Positions 57,157 to 64,000 of a stretch of 64,000 nt of DNA are shown in pieces (within the stretch, counting starts at the first letter, position 1; each line of letters begins with the position of its first letter). Origin of the DNA: an uncultured Alphaproteobacteria bacterium (lineage in GTDB: Bacteria; Pseudomonadota; Alphaproteobacteria; Caulobacterales; Caulobacteraceae); the NCBI GenBank assembly GCA_903860975.1, contig CAIOSI010000002.1:53384-117383 (forward strand), given 5' to 3'. The translations under genes were made by a program, and so were the position numbers. The notes beneath the pieces were generated by a model, which made no database searches, was not told the DNA's origin, and saw nothing but the letters and a program-made list of their open reading frames with translations.

Positions 57157-57828
57157 CTAGGCATCCAACCGATAACCTGCGCCCCGAACGGTCTGCAGCA
57201 TCGCCCGCTCGAAGCCTTTGTCGATCTTCGAGCGCAGCCGCGAGATGTGCACGTCGATGACATTGGTCTGCGGGTCGAAATGGTATTCCCAAACTTTCTC
57301 CAGCAGCATCGTACGGGTCACCGATTGGCCCGCGTGGCGCATCATGAATTCCAGCAATTGGAATTCCCGGGGCTGGAGGTCGATTTCCTTGCCATCGCGA
57401 TGCACCGTGCGGCCGATCAGGTCCATCTCTAGCGCGCCGACGCGAAGCAGAGTTTGTACAGAGCCGGTCTCTCTGCGGCGCGCGAGAGCCTCGACCCGGG
57501 CGATCAACTCAGCGAAGGCGTAGGGCTTGACCAGATAGTCGTCGCCGCCCGCCTGCAGTCCCGCCACCCGATCACCGACCTCACCGAGCGCCGAGAGGAA
57601 CAGCACCGGTGTCTGGTCGCCCTCCCGCCGCAGGGTTTCGATCAGCTCGACGCCATTCATCTTCGGCATCATGCGGTCGACAATCATAACGTCGAACTCG
57701 CTGTCACGGGCCGCCGTTAACCCCGCCTCGCCGTCGGCGGCCCGGATGCAGGCGTTGCCGACTTCGGAGAGACCGCGCTCCATGGCGTCGGCCGCTTCAA
57801 GGTCGTCTTCGACAATCAGGATCCGCAT
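57157..57828 (-). CDS. OmpR-family response regulator (FeuP-like by gene order)
   Basis: The protein has 223 residues. The receiver domain is ILIVEDDLEAADAMERGLSE, VMIVDRMMPKMNGVELIETL (phospho-Asp) and LFLSALGEVGDRVAGLQAGG, with DDYLVKPYAFAELIARVEAL holding the conserved Lys. The winged helix follows (PREFQLLEFMMRHAGQSVTR, then NVIDVHISRLRSKIDKGFER). It lies between degP and its cognate kinase. FeuP in Rhizobium and Sinorhizobium controls envelope-related genes such as cyclic glucan export; that link is not shown here. Confidence 0.92.
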   Translation of the reverse strand: MRILIVEDDLEAADAMERGLSEVGNACIRAADGEAGLTAARDSEFDVMIVDRMMPKMNGVELIETLRREGDQTPVLFLSALGEVGDRVAGLQAGGDDYLVKPYAFAELIARVEALARRRETGSVQTLLRVGALEMDLIGRTVHRDGKEIDLQPREFQLLEFMMRHAGQSVTRTMLLEKVWEYHFDPQTNVIDVHISRLRSKIDKGFERAMLQTVRGAGYRLDA

Positions 57829-57855
57829 TCGTTCCGCCCCGCGAAATCGCCCGGC

Positions 57856-59445
57856 CTAGCCCGTGATCTTGACCGCCAGGAAGGTGGTGCGGCCCTGCCG
57901 GAAGATACCCAGCGAGACTCCGGTACGACCGGCCTTCTTGGCCGCATCGACTGCGGTTGTGACATCTGCGGCCGTGGTCACAGGATGTCCGCCCGCCTGT
58001 ACGATCACGTCGCCGCGACGTAGTCCTTTTTGGAACGCATCGACCGTTTGATCGACGCTTTCGACCACCACCCCCTTGAGTTCGGGCGGCGCGTTCAGCC
58101 GCCTGCGGACAGCCTCGTCGAGCGGGCCGAGCGCCATACCGAGCACGGAAGGATGCGGCGCGGCAGGTGCATTCGGCGCAGCACGATCGCTGCCACCTGG
58201 GGTGTTATCGTTGGAGGCTAAATCCTTTTCCGACGGTCGGGTGCCGGAGCGCACCTCGATGATCCGATGCTTGCCCTCACGGATCACATCGAGCTTCAAG
58301 GCGTCTCCCGGCCGCCGTTTGGCGACTTCGCGGGTGAGTTCCGTGGAGGTCTTCACCGAGACGCCGTTGATCGCAACAACCACGTCACCCGACATCAGGC
58401 CTGCTCGCGCTGAGGGACCTCCAGGCACAGTATCCGAAACGATCGCACCCTTTTGCCCAGCGATGCCCTGGGCCTCTGCGAGGTCCGGTGAGAAGTTCTG
58501 GATGGTGGCGCCGATATAGCCGCGCTGAATCTTGCCCCCCGCGATCAGCTGTTTGGTGACATTTTCGGCCACTTCGGCAGGGATCGCAAAGCCGATGCCG
58601 ACCGAGCCACCCGAAGGCGAGAAGATCGCAGTATTGACGCCAATAACTCGGCCATAAATGTCGAAGGTCGGGCCGCCTGAGTTGCCTCGATTGATGGGCG
58701 CATCGATCTGAATATAGTCGACGAAGGTCTCGCCAATATCACGACCGTAGGCTGAGATGATCCCGGCGGTGGCTGTCCCGCCCAGACCGAAGGGATTGCC
58801 CACCGCAATCACCCAGTCACCGACGCGCGGCTTGCCAGCGTTTTCGAAGTTCACGAATGGGAAGTTCGCGCGCGCGCTCTTGACCTTGATGACCGCCAGG
58901 TCCGAGCCTTCGTCGCGACCGACGATGGTGGCCTCAAGCTCGGTTTCGTCCTTCAGAACAACCTTGATGGTCTCTGCGTTCTCCACGACGTGATTATTGG
59001 TAACGATGTAGCCGTCAGCCGAGATGAAGAAGCCGGAACCTGCAGACTGTTGAGTCGGAGCCTTAGGCTGACCGCCACGGGGTTCGGGGCCTCGCTGTGG
59101 GCCGCCCTCCTCCTCGCCACCACCTTGACCACCCTGACCGCCACGCGGCTGGACATCAAAGGGGAAATTCTCGAAGCCGGGGACCTTGCGAAGCGCGCTG
59201 GCCTCAACGTGGCTGGTCACATTGATCGAAACAACGGCTGGAGAGACCTTCTCGAAGATATCTGCGAAGGACATGGGTGCGCCGGGCGGTGGCGCGAAGA
59301 TCGGCGCCGTCGAGGCCTTGATCAGATGGGCTTGGCTGTCGGCGTATGCGGCAGGCAATCGCATGCCCGCGCCTGCAACCGCGGCAGCCATGACGCCAGC
59401 ACCGGCAACGGCGCCCAGGAAATAACCGGTTTTCTTGGAGGTCAT
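57856..59445 (-). CDS. degP: DegP-type periplasmic serine endoprotease
   Basis: The protein has 529 residues from the ATG at 59445, with a purine-rich GAGGG/AAAGAAG leader. It has a signal/membrane anchor (YFLGAVAGAGVMAAAVAGAG), a protease domain with the triad in VTNNHVVENAETIKVV (His), EGSDLAVIKV (Asp) and APINRGNSGGPTFDIYGRVI (Ser), and two PDZ domains (GYIGATIQNFSPDLAEAQGI and a second near KGVVVESVDQTVDAFQKGLR). A Gly/Glu-rich insert lies near residue 115. It degrades or refolds damaged envelope proteins. It is followed after 27 bp by the two-component genes. Confidence 0.95.
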   Translation of the reverse strand: MTSKKTGYFLGAVAGAGVMAAAVAGAGMRLPAAYADSQAHLIKASTAPIFAPPPGAPMSFADIFEKVSPAVVSINVTSHVEASALRKVPGFENFPFDVQPRGGQGGQGGGEEEGGPQRGPEPRGGQPKAPTQQSAGSGFFISADGYIVTNNHVVENAETIKVVLKDETELEATIVGRDEGSDLAVIKVKSARANFPFVNFENAGKPRVGDWVIAVGNPFGLGGTATAGIISAYGRDIGETFVDYIQIDAPINRGNSGGPTFDIYGRVIGVNTAIFSPSGGSVGIGFAIPAEVAENVTKQLIAGGKIQRGYIGATIQNFSPDLAEAQGIAGQKGAIVSDTVPGGPSARAGLMSGDVVVAINGVSVKTSTELTREVAKRRPGDALKLDVIREGKHRIIEVRSGTRPSEKDLASNDNTPGGSDRAAPNAPAAPHPSVLGMALGPLDEAVRRRLNAPPELKGVVVESVDQTVDAFQKGLRRGDVIVQAGGHPVTTAADVTTAVDAAKKAGRTGVSLGIFRQGRTTFLAVKITG

Positions 59446-59514
59446 ATGACTTCTTTTTCCCTCTGCCCGCCGACATGAATTCGGCAAGCCTCCTAAACCT
59501 ATGTCGATGCACGA

Positions 59515-59532
59515 GAGCCCAAGGGCTCTCAA
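59515..59532 (-). promoter_or_regulatory. Perfect 18-bp palindrome in the ccmH-degP gap
   Basis: GAGAGCCC at 59515-59522 and GGGCTCTC at 59525-59532 are exact complements around two bases. It lies 70 bp upstream of the degP ATG and 56 bp after the ccmH stop. No T-run follows on the minus strand, so an operator for the degP/two-component genes is as likely as an attenuator hairpin. Confidence 0.4.
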
Positions 59533-59588
59533 GTTACGTTTCAGACAGCCTGAAGACGGGATTCAGACCGTTGTACGGCGCAATCATG

Positions 59589-60041
59589 TCAGGAGGCATC
59601 GGTTTCGGACAGCCCCCTCACACGCTCTGCCTCCTCTGGAGAGAATTCCGTATCGCCCGGCCGGCTCCTGAGGCGCGATATAAGCAGTCCTGCTCCCGAA
59701 ACGACCACAACGAAGGGGCCGCCCCATAAGATGAGGTTCATCCACGAAAAAGCCGGCGTCATCAGCACAAACTCGCCGTACCGGTCCGTCAGGAAGCCCT
59801 TGATCTGCGCATCGCTGCGTCCGGCCTTGACCTGTTCGCGGACGATGCGGCGCAGGTCGCCGGCCAGTTCAGCCTCTGAATCGTCGATCGATTCATTTTG
59901 GCAGACCAGGCAGCGAACGTCGGCGAAAATCGCCCGGGCGCGCGCTTCTTGCGTTGGATCAGGCAGGCGATCGGCCGGATCAGCCGCCGCAGCGATACAA
60001 AGGACGCCCGCAAAAATGGCGGCGAGGGCCCTCAGGTTCAT
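59589..60041 (-). CDS. ccmH: Cytochrome c maturation protein CcmH (CycL)
   Basis: The protein has 150 residues from the ATG at 60041. The signal peptide (NLRALAAIFAGVLCIAAAAD) is followed by FADVRCLVCQNESIDDSEAE with the redox CxxC (CLVC), the helical core DLRRIVREQVKAGRSDAQIK and GFLTDRYGEFVLMTPAFSWM, and a C-terminal membrane helix (LILWGGPFVVVVSGAGLLIS). It reduces apocytochrome c for haem ligation with CcmF. Its ATG overlaps the ccmF stop. Confidence 0.95.
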   Translation of the reverse strand: MNLRALAAIFAGVLCIAAAADPADRLPDPTQEARARAIFADVRCLVCQNESIDDSEAELAGDLRRIVREQVKAGRSDAQIKGFLTDRYGEFVLMTPAFSWMNLILWGGPFVVVVSGAGLLISRLRSRPGDTEFSPEEAERVRGLSETDAS

Positions 60042-62017
60042 GCCGGCTGTTCCTTGCGTCGCCGCGCCACACCCAGGCGCAAACGCCGATCGGAGAGAGA
60101 GGTGAGCCCGCCCAATGCCATGATCACTGGCCCCAGGAAAATCAAGCTGGCCCAGGGGTTCCAATAGGCGCGGATCAGCCAAACGGGCGTGCCGGCCGTC
60201 GTTTTCCGCCGCTCGCCGAGTACGATGTAGAGGTGCGAGGCACCGCGATAGCAAAGCGATATGCCTGACACCGTCTGGCCACCGGCGGGATAGAATCGCC
60301 GATCGGGTTCTCCCACACAGATTGGCTGGCCGTCCTTGGTGACCTGAATACGAGCGCGCTCGGATTCGAAGTTGGGTCCCTCAACGGGGCCGACTGTTTC
60401 CAGCACCAGGTGATAGCCGGCCACGTTCAGCGATCCACCAAGCGGCAAGGCCTCGGCAGCCTCGCCCTTCCAACCCAGCTCGACGCAGGCACCCAGCACG
60501 AACACGCCCAGGCCCAGATGGGCAAGCGTCATGCCCCAAGCCCCGCGTGGCAGGCCGACCAGTCGGCGCCAACTATCTGAGACGGGTACACGCAAAGCCC
60601 GGGTTCGCTCGATCAACTCGACGCCAGCGCCCATCACAAGCCAGGCGCCGATGGTGACGCCCAGCGCACCTAGGGCCTTACGCGGACTGATCAGAGCCAG
60701 CGTCAGTAGCCCACACCCCAGCGCCACCAGAGCTGCAACCCATAACCGCTGTGCAACGCCCCTTGCGTCCCCCCGCTTCCAGGCGAGCAGCGGCCCAGCC
60801 GGAAGCAAAATGGCCAGGGCCGCCATCAAAGGCGCGAAGGTCAGGTTGAAATAGGGAGGTCCAACCGAGATCGCCTCGCCGCTCAGCGCCTGACGGATCA
60901 GGGGATAGAGAGTGCCGAGCAAGACGGTCGCCGTGGCCGCGGCCAGCAAGATGTTATTCAGCACCAAGGCGCTCTCCCGGCTCACCGGGGCGAACATCCC
61001 GCCGGGGCTGAGTTTCGGGGCCCGCCAGGCGAACAGGGTGAAGGCTGAGCCCGATGTGAGAGCCAAGATGATCAGCAGCAAAACGCCGCGTTTGGGATCG
61101 ACGGCAAAGGCGTGAACGCTGGTGAGCACGCCCGAGCGCACGAGGAAGGCGCCCAGCATCGAGAACGTGAAGGCTCCCAAAGCGAGAAACAGGCTCCATC
61201 CGGCCAGCGCCCCGCGCTTTTCGGTGACGATTGCGGAATGGAGCAGCGCGGTGGCCATCAGCCAAGGCATGAAGGAGGCATTCTCCACCGGGTCCCAGAA
61301 CCACCAACCGCCCCAGCCGAGCTCATAGTAGGCCCAGAAGGCGCCCAAGGTGATGCCGACGGTCAGGAAGCTCCACGCGGCCAAGGCCCAGGGCCTGACC
61401 CAACGGGCCCATGCGGCATCGACCCGCCCCTCAATCAAGGCCGCCACCGCCAGGGAGAAGACCACAGACATGCCGACATAGCCCGAATAGAGGAACGGCG
61501 GATGGATCGCGAGGGCTGGGTCCTGCAGCAGGGGATTAAGGGAGCGCCCCTCTACGGGCGGTGTGGCAAGCCGCAGGAGGGGGTTGGAGGCGAAGACCGT
61601 ATAGGCCAGGAAGACCGTCCCCAGTGCGCCCTGCACGGCCACCATCAGCGCCTTGAGGCCCTGCGGCAGACCGCGACCAAGCGTGGCGGCCGCCGCTCCG
61701 TAGCCGGTCAGAATAAAGCACCACAGTAAGATCGAGCCTTCGTGGCTGCCCCAGGCGCCGGCGACCTTGTAGAGCATTGGCTTTTCGGTATGCGAGTTGG
61801 CGGCCACGTTGGCGACCGAGAAATCCGACGTCACAAAGGCATAGATCAGGCACCCGAACGCGATCGCCACGCCAGCAAAGGACGCCAAGGCTGCGCCCTC
61901 GCCGGCCGCAGCCAAAGGTATCGAGCGCCGGACCCGCGCGAAGGCCGACAAGCCCACCTGCGCGATGGCGAACGCCAAGCCAAGAACCAGGGCGAATGAA
62001 CCGACTTCTGCAATCAT
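60038..62017 (-). CDS. ccmF: Cytochrome c haem lyase subunit CcmF (CycK)
   Basis: The protein has 659 residues from the ATG at 62017, overlapping ccmE by 4 bp. It has more than a dozen membrane helices. The periplasmic tryptophan-rich haem motif is GWGGWWFWDPVENASFMPWL, with VAGAWGSHEGSILLWCFILT, YSGYVGMSVVFSLAVAALIE and the QALSGEAISVGPPYFNLTFA region. It forms the haem-lyase complex with CcmH and CcmI. Length and motif order equal the family norm. Confidence 0.96.
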   Translation of the reverse strand: MIAEVGSFALVLGLAFAIAQVGLSAFARVRRSIPLAAAGEGAALASFAGVAIAFGCLIYAFVTSDFSVANVAANSHTEKPMLYKVAGAWGSHEGSILLWCFILTGYGAAAATLGRGLPQGLKALMVAVQGALGTVFLAYTVFASNPLLRLATPPVEGRSLNPLLQDPALAIHPPFLYSGYVGMSVVFSLAVAALIEGRVDAAWARWVRPWALAAWSFLTVGITLGAFWAYYELGWGGWWFWDPVENASFMPWLMATALLHSAIVTEKRGALAGWSLFLALGAFTFSMLGAFLVRSGVLTSVHAFAVDPKRGVLLLIILALTSGSAFTLFAWRAPKLSPGGMFAPVSRESALVLNNILLAAATATVLLGTLYPLIRQALSGEAISVGPPYFNLTFAPLMAALAILLPAGPLLAWKRGDARGVAQRLWVAALVALGCGLLTLALISPRKALGALGVTIGAWLVMGAGVELIERTRALRVPVSDSWRRLVGLPRGAWGMTLAHLGLGVFVLGACVELGWKGEAAEALPLGGSLNVAGYHLVLETVGPVEGPNFESERARIQVTKDGQPICVGEPDRRFYPAGGQTVSGISLCYRGASHLYIVLGERRKTTAGTPVWLIRAYWNPWASLIFLGPVIMALGGLTSLSDRRLRLGVARRRKEQPA

Positions 62018-62505
62018 GTGGCGGGCTTCGCTTTCGCATAGTCCGGGGTCGAACCGTCGCCACGCCACTCACCCTGCGCCTTCAGCGCCTTGGCGAGATC
62101 AGGCGGCATATACTTCTCGTCATGCTTGGCGAGGACTTCCTTGGCCTCGAACACGCCGTCCTGGCGGAATGCGCCTACCGCCACAACGCCCTGACCCTCG
62201 CGGAACAGGTCCGGCAGGTCACCTTGAAAGCTCACCTTGTCCTGCGCTGTACGGTCTGTGACCACGAAATCGACGCGTCCGTCGGGATGCTTGGCGACAC
62301 TGCCCATCCGCACAAGACCGCCAAGCTGGACAGCGCGTCCCGGCGCCGGGTGGGCGGCGGCGGCCTGCGATGGCGTGTAGAAGAATGAGATGGAGCTGCG
62401 TAGGCCCCAAAGCGTAAGGCCAACGGCGAGCGCCAGGACCGGCGCGATGGCGGCTACCAGCGTCAGGCGCCGGCGCGCTTTTGGAGATTTGGGCAACCAA
62501 CTCAT
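62014..62505 (-). CDS. ccmE: Cytochrome c haem chaperone CcmE (CycJ)
   Basis: The protein has 163 residues. The N-terminal anchor (LTLVAAIAPVLALAVGLTLW) is followed by the beta-barrel (LGGLVRMGSVAKHPDGRVDF and a VVAVGAFRQDGVFEAKEVLA strand). The haem-binding region AKHDEKYMPPDLA holds the covalent-haem His and downstream Tyr (HDEKYMP). It hands haem from CcmC to CcmF. Its ATG overlaps the ccmI stop and its stop overlaps the ccmF ATG. Confidence 0.95.
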   Translation of the reverse strand: MSWLPKSPKARRRLTLVAAIAPVLALAVGLTLWGLRSSISFFYTPSQAAAAHPAPGRAVQLGGLVRMGSVAKHPDGRVDFVVTDRTAQDKVSFQGDLPDLFREGQGVVAVGAFRQDGVFEAKEVLAKHDEKYMPPDLAKALKAQGEWRGDGSTPDYAKAKPAT

Positions 62506-63593
62506 TTCATCGCCTCGGTCGCCGCAGCCTTGGTGATTTCGTCCAGCACCTCAGGCTTTGCAGCGTAACGGTCGCGTGCGGTCTTGACCGCCGCGTCGCG
62601 CTTGGCCCCATCGCCCAGCACAGCATAGGCACGCACCAACTGCACCCAGCCGGCGGGGTCGTCGGGATGGGTCTCCAGCCGGTGCGCCAAGTTCGCCACC
62701 ATGCCCCGAACCGCAGCCATCTGATCACCGGAGAGGCCTTGCGGCGCAGCGCGCGGCGCAGGCGCGGCTTGGGACGCCTCGGAAATGGCGCCCTCCAGGT
62801 CCGCGCGGCGCGGATCGTTTGCAGCCATGTCGGCTAACAGCGCACGCCACTCGGCGAGGCCGCCCTGCTTGTCACCGGCCTTGATGCGGGCGCGGGCCAG
62901 GTGGAAGCGAGCGGCGACACTCTTGGGGTCAAGCCGAATCGTCTGGGCGAACGCCTCCTTCGCATCATCGGTGAGGTCGCCACCAGCCTGGAAGACTTCA
63001 GCCTCGCCCAGCATTTCCCACAGATCGGCTCTTTGTGGCGCAATCCGAACGGCCCGCTTCAGCGCCCGAACAGCGCCAGCAGGGTTACTTGAGGCCCCCT
63101 CAGCCAACGCCAAGAATCGGAAGCCGTCCGGATCGTTCGGCCGATCCTTTGTAAGTTTGTTCAGCACCGCGGCCATTTCCGATGGCTGGAGGCTGGAAGG
63201 ATTGGAGGCCAGCCACCTGGTCAAGCGACCTGCGAAGGGCTGATCTGCCGCGCCAGGGGAGCCCTGCCCAAGGTAAAGGCCAAGCGCGAGTATCGGCGCA
63301 GCGATTGCGATGATTAGAATCGGAAGCCGGCTGGGTGCGGTCGACCACACCTGCGAGGGCTGATCTGCAGCGACCAACATTCGGCGGCCCGCTTCGACTT
63401 CGGCGCTCTTACGTTCGTCAAAGTTGATCAAGCCGCGGTCGGCCAGATCACCGATCTCAGTAAGCTGGCGTCGATAAAAGATCGCCGTCGTATCGACAGG
63501 GGCCTCACGGGAGGCTGCCCTGGCGGAGCGATACAAAATCAGGATGGCCGCAGCGGCCGAAAGCACGCCGGCCGTGACCCAGAAAGCGATCAT
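62502..63593 (-). CDS. ccmI: Cytochrome c biogenesis protein CcmI (CycH)
   Basis: The protein has 363 residues. Two membrane helices (WVTAGVLSAAAAILILYRSA and ILIIAIAAPILALGLYLGQG) flank a cytoplasmic loop with the family motif RRQLTEIGDLADRGLINFDE. The periplasmic part is TPR-like (RAVRIAPQRADLWEMLGEAE, RLDPKSVAARFHLARARIKA, RLETHPDDPAGWVQLVRAYA) and binds apocytochrome c. It is the first gene of the ccmI-E-F-H operon; ccmA-D and ccmG are not in this window. Confidence 0.92.
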   Translation of the reverse strand: MIAFWVTAGVLSAAAAILILYRSARAASREAPVDTTAIFYRRQLTEIGDLADRGLINFDERKSAEVEAGRRMLVAADQPSQVWSTAPSRLPILIIAIAAPILALGLYLGQGSPGAADQPFAGRLTRWLASNPSSLQPSEMAAVLNKLTKDRPNDPDGFRFLALAEGASSNPAGAVRALKRAVRIAPQRADLWEMLGEAEVFQAGGDLTDDAKEAFAQTIRLDPKSVAARFHLARARIKAGDKQGGLAEWRALLADMAANDPRRADLEGAISEASQAAPAPRAAPQGLSGDQMAAVRGMVANLAHRLETHPDDPAGWVQLVRAYAVLGDGAKRDAAVKTARDRYAAKPEVLDEITKAAATEAMK

Positions 63594-63934
63594 GTAGCGC
63601 GTGTAGCCGAAAGCGGCTCACTGCGCGAGTGTGTCCTGACGTAAGGTCGTCAGGCTTCCCCTGCGGCTGGTCGCGGTGCGGCATGCGCTTGCTATGACTT
63701 CATGAAAGTCTCTTGACGCTTCACCGAGCCCAACCTCCAATTTTCATGGTTGCATGGATTCAACCGCATAAGAAACCGCCAAATCGACTTATGCTGTCCG
63801 GTGAATTCACGAGTGCCCAACTGTTAGCGTTGATCTGGATATTTGCTCCATAACACGATCTTAGAATATCTGGCGCTCAACAATGGTTCCTATGTCCGGT
63901 CGCTCAGAAACGCTCGGGTAAACGGAGGCTAAAC
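63594..63934. other. Intergenic region upstream of the ccm operon
   Basis: No gene is supported in this 341-bp stretch. The half nearer 63934 is less GC-rich than the coding regions and lies between divergent transcription units, so promoters for ccmI (leftward) and the ORF at 63935 (rightward) are expected. I could not single out a convincing promoter hexamer pair. Confidence 0.4.
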
Positions 63935-63994
63935 ATGGTCGCCGCGATCATAGTATTGGTATTTGGCATAGAGGCAGGACGAGAGAACACATGA
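63935..63994 (+). CDS. Possible 19-residue leader peptide at the right edge
   Basis: An ATG at 63935, 7 nt after CGGAGG, opens 19 codons (MVAAIIVLVFGIEAGRENT) ending in TGA. A second ATG at 63991 overlaps that stop as ATGA, suggesting translational coupling to a gene that continues outside the window. The hydrophobic start could be a short membrane peptide. Too little sequence remains to identify the downstream gene. Confidence 0.35.
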   Translation: MVAAIIVLVFGIEAGRENT

Positions 63995-64000
63995 TGCATA
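63991..64000 (+). CDS. Start of an unidentified downstream gene (10 bases only)
   Basis: ATGATGCATA reaches the window edge. The start is proposed only because its ATG overlaps the stop of the preceding short frame (ATGA). No product can be assigned. Confidence 0.2.

Overview
The window is GC-rich, densely coded chromosomal DNA from an alphaproteobacterium, most likely a Caulobacterales member such as a Phenylobacterium or Caulobacter relative. This is inferred from several features: PEPxxWA-type C-terminal sorting signals, a cycHJKL-type cytochrome c maturation operon followed by degP, a two-component pair and glnE, a split methionine synthase behind an ArsR-methyltransferase fusion regulator, a GTTC-N7-GTTC LexA-type site, and small families such as DUF3297, DUF3606 and DUF3617. 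No rRNA, tRNA, CRISPR array or intact mobile element was seen.

Layout. Positions 1-3155 hold the start of a PhoPQ-related secreted protein, a thioesterase-like protein, a repeat-rich PEP-CTERM protein, an IS1182-like transposase remnant and the tail of a second PEP-CTERM gene. Positions 3551-13854 hold accessory and housekeeping genes: a CAP-domain protein, a dicarboxylate/amino-acid symporter, a cyclophilin, a pirin, an S9 peptidase, a methyltransferase, a TonB-C-like protein, a cupin and several tiny proteins. Positions 13999-27937 carry three intact copies and one broken copy of an unnamed secreted protein family. Between the copies lie a spanin-like gene pair, an arsenic module (arsR remnant, arsC, aquaporin), an MFS transporter, a TfoX/TauE/TauD-like operon, a possible SOS-controlled zinc-ribbon protein and an FKBP.

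Positions 28226-34041 form a methionine/one-carbon operon on the minus strand: an ArsR-methyltransferase fusion regulator, metF, the homocysteine half of MetH, a tiny coupled ORF, and the folate/B12/activation half of MetH. A perfect 20-bp palindrome lies at its head. Positions 34338-45644 hold a 2-hydroxyacid dehydrogenase, ettA, a CsbD-like protein, a secreted amidase, a glycosyltransferase and a complete MacA-MacB-outer-membrane-factor efflux operon. Positions 45656-52844 hold two acyl-CoA dehydrogenases, pepN and a PAS histidine kinase. From 63593 back to 52841 runs one long minus-strand block, ccmI-ccmE-ccmF-ccmH-degP-response regulator-histidine kinase-glnE, matching a gene order remembered from rhizobia (cycHJKL-degP-feuPQ-glnE).

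The points most worth a second look are the secreted paralog cluster with one copy decaying, the palindrome at the methionine operon, the 34-codon ORF between the MetH halves, the TauE gene whose only well-placed start is ATA, the spanin-like pair outside any visible prophage, and the decayed arsR in front of arsC.
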